This document shows, in pieces, positions 1-5,071 of a DNA stretch of 5,071 nucleotides. The stretch is from an uncultured Clostridia bacterium (GTDB lineage: Bacteria > Bacillota_A > Clostridia > Peptostreptococcales > Anaerovoracaceae), in the NCBI GenBank assembly GCA_946645735.1, contig CAMPCK010000088.1, forward strand, positions 1 through 5,071, written 5' to 3'. The notes beneath the pieces are model-generated. The model ran no database searches, was not told the DNA's origin, and saw only the letters and a list, made by a program, of their open reading frames with translations. Position numbers and translations under genes: made by a program. Each line of letters opens with the position of its first letter. Within the stretch, counting starts at the first letter, position 1.

Positions 1-20
1 TGCTGTAATGCTTCTTTCAT
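1..20 (-). CDS. 5' end of an unidentified gene, cut by the window edge
   Basis: An ATG at 20-18 shares one base with the TAA stop of the preceding methyltransferase gene (TAATG), the usual sign of a coupled operon gene. Only six full codons are visible, reading Met-Lys-Glu-Ala-Leu-Gln, which is too little to name a family. The upstream sequence is purine-rich (AGAAGA close to the start and AAAGGA further back), so initiation may depend partly on termination of the upstream gene. The gene reading is an inference from this junction. If no ORF continues past the left edge, the ATG is chance. Confidence 0.5.
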
Positions 21-799
21 TATCGTCTTCTGATCCTTTCATACATTAAGATCCCGCCGGCCACAGCAGCGTTGAGGCTCTCTGTGTTTCCTTCCATGGG
101 GATCCTTATTTTCTCATCTGCTCTCGAAATGAGGTACGGGTCTATGCCGTTTCCCTCATTGCCTATGATAACCGCTGCCCTTTCTTTAAGGTCCGTCTCG
201 TAGTATGCCTTGTCGGCAGACATGGCGGTTGCGATTATCCGCTTTCCTCTCCTGTGAAGAAATTCTATCAGTTCATGGCTGTTTTCAGCAAAATAAATGG
301 GCATCCTGAAGAGTGAACCCGCAGCGGAACGCACTACCTTTGCTCCGTAGGGGTCGCCTGTTCCCTTCACGAATACTGCCATTTCGTACCCTGCCGCATC
401 GGCTGTCCGAAGCAAGGTTCCGATGTTTCCCGGATCCTGGAGCCTGTCCAGGACGAGAACGTTTCCCCTGCTGTCTGATGGAATATCTCTGAATTCAGGT
501 TTCTTTACCACGCTTATGATTCCCTGGGATGTCTCCGTATCCTTAAGGGCCTCCAGAAGATTGTCTGACAAGCAAAATACTTTCTCCCGGATCTCATCAC
601 AAGATATGAGCTCCTCTTCTTCAGGGGTGATCATGGGCCTGATAAAAACAGTCTCAACCCAAACGCCCTCCTTCAGGGCTTCCTTAAGGAGGTTGGGACC
701 TTCTATGAGATATTCACCGAACTGATCGCGGTATTTCTTCTTTTTCAGGCTGAGAGCATGCCTGAATATTCGGTTTTCTTTGGATGTTATTTCTCTCAA
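20..799 (-). CDS. TrmH/SpoU-family (SPOUT) RNA 2'-O-ribose methyltransferase
   Basis: This 259-residue protein is predicted to transfer a methyl group from S-adenosylmethionine to a ribose 2'-OH in rRNA or tRNA in the cytoplasm. The N-terminal part (about 5-95) matches the substrate-binding domain, with the opening ITSKENR and the YLIEGPNLLKEAL segment at 30-42. The SPOUT catalytic domain (about 113-255) carries all three family motifs: motif 1 DPGNIGTLLRTA with Asn125 and Arg131, motif 2 IIGNEGNGI with Glu215, and motif 3 IPMEGNTESLNAAVAGG with Ser241 and Asn243. These residues form the trefoil-knot cofactor site and dimer interface in the family. The start is TTG at 799-797: an in-frame TAA lies directly upstream, and the family N-terminus begins here. 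Only a weak GGA, 8 nt upstream, could act as Shine-Dalgarno. The architecture resembles B. subtilis YsgA (RlmP, 23S rRNA A-loop) and RlmB, but the substrate cannot be set from sequence alone, so no symbol is given. Confidence 0.93.
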   Translation of the reverse strand: MREITSKENRIFRHALSLKKKKYRDQFGEYLIEGPNLLKEALKEGVWVETVFIRPMITPEEEELISCDEIREKVFCLSDNLLEALKDTETSQGIISVVKKPEFRDIPSDSRGNVLVLDRLQDPGNIGTLLRTADAAGYEMAVFVKGTGDPYGAKVVRSAAGSLFRMPIYFAENSHELIEFLHRRGKRIIATAMSADKAYYETDLKERAAVIIGNEGNGIDPYLISRADEKIRIPMEGNTESLNAAVAGGILMYERIRRR

Positions 800-833
800 T
801 TATATTATCCGGCTGTACTCAATATAACACCAA

Positions 834-852
834 AAGCCGGCATAGCCGGCTT
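834..852 (-). terminator. Short GC-rich hairpin after ftsZ, possible weak terminator
   Basis: A perfect 8-bp inverted repeat (AAGCCGGC, 3-nt loop, GCCGGCTT) starts 7 nt past the ftsZ TAA stop. On the minus strand it runs into TTTT, two of which lie in the stem, then GGTG and TTATATT, so the U-tract is short and interrupted. The position suits an intrinsic terminator or RNA 3'-end stabiliser for ftsZ mRNA, but the weak tail suggests readthrough into the methyltransferase gene. On the plus strand a T5 run follows 4 nt after the stem, but no plus-strand gene needs terminating here. Confidence 0.5.
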
Positions 853-859
853 GGAGTTT

Positions 860-2062
860 TTATAGGAAACTGGGGATGACGAAGTCTGAATCGCTGTCGT
901 CATCGTCTTTATGCTTTTCAAGAAGATCCTGAAGAGTTGTCTCTGTTCCGCGGATTCCGTCCACGCTTCCATACACTGTGGTAGCCTTGGGTTCCTCCGG
1001 CATTCTGAGTTCATCATCGCTTCTTCCTAAGCCTGTTGCCGGTTTCTGCGGCTCGGGCTGAGGTGCAGGTGCGGGAGCAACATACTCTTCTTCCTCTTCT
1101 TCGTATTCATCTTCCTCAAAACCGGTAGCAATAACGGTAACCTTGATTTCATCCTTCATGGCGTCATCGATAGCTGCACCGAAGATCAGGATACAATCTT
1201 CATTGGCTCTTCTCTGGACCTCTGAAGCGATCTCATTGATTTCCATCATTCCTACGTCATATCCGCCGACTACATAAAGGAGAATAGCCTTGGCGCCGTC
1301 GATGGTGGTCTCAAGAAGCGGGCTCTCGATAGCTCCCTTAACAGCATCAGCTGCTCTTGTTTCTCCGAATCCATGACCTACGCCCATGTGAGCAACTCCC
1401 CTGTCGGTCATGACTGAACGAACGTCAGCAAAGTCTACGTTGATCATAGCATCATCTCTGATAAGATCGGAGATGCCCTGTACGCCCTGACGGAGAACGT
1501 CATCTGACATCTTGAAGGCCTCGAGCATTGAAGTGTTCTTGGCGCTGTTTTCAATAAGCTTATCGTTGGGTATAACAACGAGTGCGTCTACATATTCTTT
1601 AAGGTATTCAATTCCAAGCTCAGCCTGTTTTCTTCTCTTAGGACCTTCGAAAGTGAAGGGTTTGGTAACAACGCCTACGGTTAAAATTCCCATGGCCTTT
1701 GATGCCTTGGCGATTACGGGTGCAGCTCCTGTACCTGTACCGCCGCCCATGCCTGCTGTGATGAATGCCATGTCTGCGTCTTCAAGATGACTTACTATAT
1801 CTTCAATGGACTCCTCTGCAGCCATCATACCGATTTCCGGGTTAGCTCCGGCTCCGAGTCCTCTGGTAAGCTTCTCGCCGATCTGTACCTTTGTGTCAGC
1901 ATTGCATCTGGCGAGAGCCTGATTATCTGTATTTACAGCTATATAATCGATGCCCCTGAGTTCGGCTTCAACCATCTGGTTAACAGCATTGCATCCGCCG
2001 CCTCCAATACCGATTACTTTAATTACAGCCCCTTTTTTATCATTGGTGTCAAACTGTAGCAT
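860..2062 (-). CDS. ftsZ: Cell division protein FtsZ (tubulin-like GTPase)
   Basis: FtsZ polymerises with GTP into the cytoplasmic Z-ring that places and organises the septal wall machinery. The 400-residue product has the full family layout. The GTPase domain (about 11-205) has the [13 protein letters not shown] loop at 18-30, the tubulin signature [10 protein letters not shown] at 106-115, and IPNDKLIE at 164-171. The catalytic T7 loop NVDFADVR at 208-215 keeps Asn208, Asp210 and Asp213. The C-terminal domain runs to about 317. A variable linker follows, with a Glu-rich run at 316-326, a Pro/Ala stretch at 329-342 and an Asp/Ser run at 386-393. The conserved tail peptide DFVIPSFL is the last eight residues. 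The ATG start has GGAGG 8 nt upstream and matches the family N-terminus. The gene is separated from ftsQ by a terminator and probably has its own promoter. No ftsA precedes it. The tail ends exactly after Phe-Leu, without the usual following basic residue. Confidence 0.99.
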   Translation of the reverse strand: MLQFDTNDKKGAVIKVIGIGGGGCNAVNQMVEAELRGIDYIAVNTDNQALARCNADTKVQIGEKLTRGLGAGANPEIGMMAAEESIEDIVSHLEDADMAFITAGMGGGTGTGAAPVIAKASKAMGILTVGVVTKPFTFEGPKRRKQAELGIEYLKEYVDALVVIPNDKLIENSAKNTSMLEAFKMSDDVLRQGVQGISDLIRDDAMINVDFADVRSVMTDRGVAHMGVGHGFGETRAADAVKGAIESPLLETTIDGAKAILLYVVGGYDVGMMEINEIASEVQRRANEDCILIFGAAIDDAMKDEIKVTVIATGFEEDEYEEEEEEYVAPAPAPQPEPQKPATGLGRSDDELRMPEEPKATTVYGSVDGIRGTETTLQDLLEKHKDDDDSDSDFVIPSFL

Positions 2063-2064
2063 GA

Positions 2065-2080
2065 ATTATACCTCCATAAT
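2065..2080 (-). promoter_or_regulatory. Strong ftsZ ribosome binding site displayed in a small stem-loop
   Basis: On the minus strand GGAGG (2075-2071) lies 8 nt before the ftsZ ATG, a near-ideal Shine-Dalgarno sequence and clearly stronger than the sites of the other genes here. It is flanked by a 5-bp inverted repeat, ATTAT and ATAAT, which leaves GGAGGT as the loop. The stem is all A/U and so marginal in stability. It would present the site rather than hide it. The site fixes the ftsZ start and fits the high demand for FtsZ. Confidence 0.88.
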
Positions 2081-2102
2081 GTCAATAAACATACTTGAGA
2101 TA

Positions 2103-2150
2103 ATAATACCATATATTGAAGGCATTTGCACTATTTTTTTTATAAATATT
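2103..2150 (-). promoter_or_regulatory. Candidate extended -10 promoter for ftsZ with A/T-rich upstream tract
   Basis: On the minus strand a TGG-TATTAT block (2111-2103) fits an extended -10 element (TGn followed by a hexamer matching TATAAT at five of six positions). With a 17-bp spacer the -35 hexamer would be GTGCAA (2131-2126), a poor match, which is tolerated in extended -10 promoters. Directly upstream, 2132-2150 is almost pure A/T and includes eight consecutive A residues, like an UP element. Transcription would begin near 2096 and give a leader of about 34 nt with the GGAGG site. The location between the ftsQ terminator and ftsZ supports it. The exact hexamers are inference. Confidence 0.5.
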
Positions 2151-2154
2151 TTGC

Positions 2155-2197
2155 AAAAAACCCCCTGCCCATGGGAACTTTGTCCTCAAGCAGGGAG
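2155..2197 (-). terminator. Intrinsic terminator after ftsQ/divIB
   Basis: On the minus strand CTCCCTGC (2197-2190) pairs with GCAGGGGG (2168-2161), eight pairs including one G-U, and is followed at once by T6 (2160-2155). The 21-nt intervening stretch can fold into an upper stem, GAGGAC with GTTCCC around an AAA loop, with one mismatch. This is a textbook rho-independent terminator about 30 nt past the ftsQ stop. It should end most transcripts from the upstream murG-ftsQ unit and so separates that unit from ftsZ. Confidence 0.88.
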
Positions 2198-2226
2198 TCT
2201 GCCTTCTGCACTATATGTATTTATCA

Positions 2227-2976
2227 TCAGATCTGCGGTGTAAAGGAAACGTAATTGTCTCCCGTAACCTTGATAGTTCCTCTTTCGATGCCCTGTTCGA
2301 AGAGTTCCTGCACAACGAGCTGGATGTCCTTGTTCTTGAGGGACTCAAGAATGTTGTCCGCCATGCCCCTTACCACAAGGCTGTCCAGTACGTAGGCCTT
2401 CACCTCTCCTTCGGAGATGGTGATGGACTTGAAGTACATGTTGTTGGCCTGCATGGTGCTTATCATATCCATGCACTGTCTTAAGAGCACCGGCTCCTCC
2501 ACTTCTATGGGTTCACCAAGTTCCATCTTAGAGATATTCATGCCCCTTAAGACCGTGACCTTGGGATCAACAGTGGTCTTCCTCAGGACTATTCCGTCGG
2601 AGTCGATGACCACGAAACTCTCGCCGAAGACTACTCCCGCCACCTGGGCTCTCTCTGTAATATTGACCACAATGGTATTGGGGATCTTGCGCCTTACCTT
2701 GACCTGCACCATATAGGGATCCTTCATGAGTCTGTCCCTGATATCTCCGCAGTCCACACCCGTAAAGATGTTTTCTCCGGTATTGCAGTTGCCCATGTTG
2801 ATTATTTCATCGTTGGAATAATAGTGGTTTCCTTCGATCTCATAACCCGTAACGTTGAAGGCAGGAGCCTTGAGCGCTACAATGACAAGGACGGCAATGC
2901 CAACCAGAATTCCAAATATGGTCCAGCCCCTGACTTTTCTGAGCTGTCTTTTGGCTACTCGTTCCTTATTGTTCAT
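2227..2976 (-). CDS. ftsQ: Cell division protein FtsQ/DivIB
   Basis: This bitopic membrane protein of the divisome links early and late division proteins and, with FtsL/DivIC partners, supports the septal synthase. In the 249-residue product a basic cytoplasmic N-terminus (1-17, many Lys/Arg) precedes one membrane segment at about 18-35. A POTRA domain follows at about 40-112, recognisable from FNVTGYEIEGNHYYS, the later GENIF and the closing VNITER. The FtsQ-type beta domain begins at FVVIDSDGIVL (121-131) and runs towards the C-terminus. Length and order match DivIB/FtsQ of Firmicutes, without a long C-terminal tail. The ATG shares one base with the murG stop (TGATG). An AAAGG lies only 3 nt upstream, so translation probably depends on coupling to murG. 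An extracytoplasmic Cys pair (64 and 76) in the POTRA domain is unusual. The strong terminator downstream makes it the last gene of its unit. Confidence 0.94.
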   Translation of the reverse strand: MNNKERVAKRQLRKVRGWTIFGILVGIAVLVIVALKAPAFNVTGYEIEGNHYYSNDEIINMGNCNTGENIFTGVDCGDIRDRLMKDPYMVQVKVRRKIPNTIVVNITERAQVAGVVFGESFVVIDSDGIVLRKTTVDPKVTVLRGMNISKMELGEPIEVEEPVLLRQCMDMISTMQANNMYFKSITISEGEVKAYVLDSLVVRGMADNILESLKNKDIQLVVQELFEQGIERGTIKVTGDNYVSFTPQI

Positions 2977-4073
2977 CAGCCTTTAACTACTTCTTCGTAT
3001 ATTATATCCGTAGCGGAATCAGGTGCGATTTCCCTTGCGGATCTTCCCATGTTCATGAGTTTCTGAGGGTCGCTGCTTACCTCTCTTACGATCCTCTTTA
3101 TTTCTTCAGGATCAATGTCCTTTTCTTCTATGAGTATGGCTCCTCCTCTGTCAGCCACAGCCTTGGCGTTGTGGTACTGATGGTTTCCCGTAACATTGGG
3201 TGACGGAACCAGGATGGAGGGTTTTCCGGATACCAGGGTCTCGGCAACCGACAGAGCCCCCGCCCTTGAAATGATGAGGTCGGAGGATGCGATGTAGCTC
3301 TCCATGTCGTCTATATAGTTGAGTATCCTGATGTTGTCGGAGACTTCAATGCCGCGGCGTGAGATCTCGTTCATGACATCATCATAATACTGCCTTCCCG
3401 TGCCGAATACAAGGGCCTGGCCCTCTTTTCCGTTCATTTCTTCAGTGAGGCTCAGGGCAAGCTCATTAATGGCTTCAGCTCCGAGAGAACCGCCGAAGGA
3501 AAGCACCACGAAGTCGTCCTCTTTAAACCCCAGCTTCTTTCTCGCTTCAGCCTTATCGGCATTGAAGAAAGAACTCCTGACAGGGTTTCCCGTATATACC
3601 AGTTTGCTCTGGTCATGGAAATACTTTCCGCCCTCTTCAAAGCCCAGAAATACTTTTTTTACATATTTCTCAACCTGTCTGTTGGCAAGTCCGGGGAAGG
3701 CGTTCTGCTCATGGATGTAGCAGGGAATGCCCAGCCTGTGGCCGGAAAAGATAACGGGGAAGCATACGTAGCCACCGGTGCCTATGATCACATCGGGCTT
3801 GAATTCCTTGAGGACTTTTCTGGCCTGAACTATGCCTCTTCCCACGTGGAAGGCAGTGAGCGCAAGCTCCTTTATGCTGGAGCGGTCCACCCATCTGGTG
3901 TCGATCTCCTTAAGCTCATACCCTGCCTTGGGAACGACGCGCTTTTCAAAGCCGTCCAGATAGCCAATGTAGATGACTTCGCCCGAGGGATCCTTTTCTC
4001 TGAATTTGTCTGCTATGGCAATGGCAGGATAGACGTGACCGCCGGATCCGCCGCCTGTTACAACTACCTTCAT
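2976..4073 (-). CDS. murG: MurG, lipid II synthase (UDP-GlcNAc transferase)
   Basis: MurG transfers GlcNAc from UDP-GlcNAc to lipid I to form lipid II, the last cytoplasmic step of peptidoglycan precursor synthesis, at the inner membrane face. The 365-residue product has the usual length and two Rossmann-like GT-B domains. The N-terminal domain opens with the glycine-rich GGGSGGHVYP at 7-16 (His13) and contains GTGGYVCFP at 98-106 and HEQNAFPGLANR at 121-132. The C-terminal domain has the third glycine loop GGSLGAEAIN at 194-203, then ISRAGALSVAE at 268-278 with conserved Glu278, and GNHQYHNA at 296-303 with Gln299 and Asn302, which belong to the UDP-GlcNAc site in the family. The ATG overlaps the stop of the upstream SEDS gene by 4 nt (ATGA). 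A purine-rich AGAAGAGAAGAG stretch precedes it in place of a classical Shine-Dalgarno. Coupled translation with its neighbours is likely. No key motif is missing. Confidence 0.98.
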   Translation of the reverse strand: MKVVVTGGGSGGHVYPAIAIADKFREKDPSGEVIYIGYLDGFEKRVVPKAGYELKEIDTRWVDRSSIKELALTAFHVGRGIVQARKVLKEFKPDVIIGTGGYVCFPVIFSGHRLGIPCYIHEQNAFPGLANRQVEKYVKKVFLGFEEGGKYFHDQSKLVYTGNPVRSSFFNADKAEARKKLGFKEDDFVVLSFGGSLGAEAINELALSLTEEMNGKEGQALVFGTGRQYYDDVMNEISRRGIEVSDNIRILNYIDDMESYIASSDLIISRAGALSVAETLVSGKPSILVPSPNVTGNHQYHNAKAVADRGGAILIEEKDIDPEEIKRIVREVSSDPQKLMNMGRSAREIAPDSATDIIYEEVVKG

Positions 4074-5071
4074 ACTCTTCTCTTCTGTCTTACAGTTCTT
4101 CTTACGAGTCTGTTCTTTTCTTCTTCAAGAGCCCTTCTCTCCTCTTCAGCGAGAAGTCGGATCTCATTCTTTTCGGATTGTTTTGTTATATTCCACATGA
4201 TACCCATCATACCCATGAGAAGCATGAGAGCGTTTCCTCCGTAGCTTACGAAGGGAAGGATTACTCCCGTAGGGGGCATGGATGAGGTTACTACAGCGAT
4301 GTTTATGGATACCTGGATTCCGATCATGATGGTCATGCCGGCTGCCATCATCATGCCGTAGTAGTCCTTGGCATTCATGGCTGCCCTGCATCCTCTCCAG
4401 ATGAGGAGAATATATACTATCATGAGGATTATGATCCCCACAAAGCCCAGTTCCTCGCCGATGATGGCGGTGATGAAGTCGTTCTGAGGTTCGGGAAGGT
4501 ACAGATACTTCTGCACGCTCTTTCCAAGGCCCAGTCCCGTGAAGCCTCCCGTTCCAAGGGCAAGCAAAGACTGCACTGCCTGGAAGCCGTTATCCAGGGC
4601 ATTTGCAAAGGGATCCAGGAAACTTGTGTATCTGGCTAATCTGTATTCAGATGTCATGATAAGGGCTGCGCCCCCCGCGACTCCAATGATGGCCAGAATG
4701 AAGAGATACAGTATCCTGGTTCCTGCAACCAGGAGCATACCTCCCGCAATGAGAACCACAGTGGCTGCAGTTGACATGTTGGGCTGAAGCATGATGAGGG
4801 CTGCATATACGCCTGTGACTCCCACTATTCCGAGAACGCCCCATACGTCATCTGTCAGCCTGGGGTTCTTTGCAAGAAGTCTTGATATGTAGAATATCAG
4901 GGTGATCTTGGCAATTTCTCCGGGCATGATGGTAATGGGACCGACGCCGATCCAGCGGGTTGCACCGTTTACGGTTATGCCCAGTCCCGGTACCTTTACC
5001 ATGATCAGGAGCAGCAGTCCCGCAAGGTAAAAGAGCACCCAGAACTTTCCCCAGATGTGATAGTCTATTCT
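4070..5071 (-). CDS. ftsW: SEDS peptidoglycan glycosyltransferase FtsW/SpoVE (5' end outside window)
   Basis: SEDS proteins polymerise lipid II into glycan strands in the cytoplasmic membrane, working with a class B PBP. The frame is open to the right edge: 333 residues are visible, starting Arg-Ile-Asp-Tyr, which fits the NIDY region of SpoVE, so about 75 N-terminal residues and the start are missing. Family landmarks in order are NGATRWIGVG, MPGEIAK, QPNMSTA, the FQAVQSLLALGTGG and GLGLGKSVQK block, YLPEPQNDFITAIIGEELGF with the Asp matching the proposed catalytic residue, and PPTGVILPFVSYGGNAL. Hydrophobic segments fit a multi-pass protein with about eight visible membrane helices. Substitutions against the common motif forms are PGE for PSE, QPN for QPD and SYGGNAL for SYGGSSL. 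The last 40 or so residues form a charged, Glu- then Arg-rich cytoplasmic tail. The place directly before murG is that of spoVE in Bacillus, so vegetative FtsW and SpoVE cannot be told apart here. Confidence 0.95.
   Translation of the reverse strand, partial: RIDYHIWGKFWVLFYLAGLLLLIMVKVPGLGITVNGATRWIGVGPITIMPGEIAKITLIFYISRLLAKNPRLTDDVWGVLGIVGVTGVYAALIMLQPNMSTAATVVLIAGGMLLVAGTRILYLFILAIIGVAGGAALIMTSEYRLARYTSFLDPFANALDNGFQAVQSLLALGTGGFTGLGLGKSVQKYLYLPEPQNDFITAIIGEELGFVGIIILMIVYILLIWRGCRAAMNAKDYYGMMMAAGMTIMIGIQVSINIAVVTSSMPPTGVILPFVSYGGNALMLLMGMMGIMWNITKQSEKNEIRLLAEEERRALEEEKNRLVRRTVRQKRRV

Noticed and set aside
803..833. Possible promoter for the methyltransferase gene: TTGGTG, 18-bp spacer, GATAAT on the minus strand
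   Set aside because: The start of transcription would fall on the TTG codon itself, and the -35 match is only three of six. Readthrough from ftsZ is simpler.
805..1017. Minus-strand ORF of 70 codons overlapping the 3' end of ftsZ
   Set aside because: It is another frame of the confirmed ftsZ coding sequence and resembles no known protein.
2065..2085. Consensus TTGACA (minus strand, 2085-2080) and TATAAT (2070-2065) just before ftsZ, looking like a perfect promoter
   Set aside because: The hexamers are only 9 bp apart instead of about 17, and transcription would start inside the coding region. The second block overlaps the leader just after GGAGG.
2149..2158. 10-bp palindrome TTTTGCAAAA before the ftsZ promoter as an operator
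   Set aside because: It overlaps the terminator T-tract and is low complexity. A chance palindrome in A/T-rich DNA is more likely.
2190..2202. Small alternative hairpin GCAG/CTGC overlapping the 5' arm of the ftsQ terminator, as in an attenuator
   Set aside because: The stem is only 4 bp, far weaker than the terminator, with no leader peptide or ligand-binding fold upstream.
3615..4244. Plus-strand ORF of 209 codons antisense to murG and the end of ftsW
   Set aside because: It lies opposite two genes with complete conserved motifs, has no recognisable domain, and its sequence reflects the reverse complement of murG codons.
5036..5038. GTG as the start of the SEDS gene
   Set aside because: The frame stays open to the window edge and the eleven codons before it match the NIDY region of SpoVE, so the GTG is an internal valine.

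Overview
The window is a stretch of a division and cell-wall (dcw) cluster, with every supported gene on the minus strand. The organism is probably a low-to-moderate GC Firmicute of the class Clostridia, possibly Lachnospiraceae. This rests on four things: the order ftsW/spoVE-type SEDS gene, murG, ftsQ/divIB, ftsZ; a strong GGAGG ribosome binding site; Gram-positive-type protein sequences; and no ftsA between ftsQ and ftsZ. The taxonomic call is inference from layout and protein style, not from a search.

Reading in the direction of transcription (high to low coordinates): a SEDS glycosyltransferase gene (FtsW/SpoVE type) enters from the right edge without its 5' end. It overlaps murG by 4 nt (ATGA), and murG overlaps ftsQ/divIB by 1 nt (TGATG). 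These three genes form a tightly packed, probably translationally coupled unit that makes lipid II, polymerises it and adds a divisome scaffold protein. The unit ends about 30 nt after ftsQ at a strong intrinsic terminator (2155-2197).

ftsZ follows in its own transcriptional context. The gap holds a plausible extended -10 promoter with an A/T-rich upstream tract and a near-ideal Shine-Dalgarno sequence, so ftsZ can be expressed independently of the upstream cluster. A short GC-rich hairpin lies 7 nt after the ftsZ stop and may partly terminate transcription. Next come a TrmH/SpoU-family (SPOUT) RNA 2'-O-ribose methyltransferase gene with a TTG start, and then, overlapping its stop by 1 nt, the first codons of an unidentified gene running off the left edge.

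MurG makes lipid II from lipid I at the inner membrane face, the SEDS protein polymerises it, FtsQ/DivIB helps assemble the septal complex, and FtsZ forms the ring that organises it. The RNA methyltransferase belongs to ribosome maturation and is a neighbour rather than an obvious partner. I see no mobile element, CRISPR array, tRNA or rRNA, and no clear sign of a novel system. The points of interest are the missing ftsA, the absence of spoIIGA directly after ftsZ, the abrupt FtsZ C-terminus, the insulated ftsZ promoter and a few substitutions in conserved SEDS motifs.
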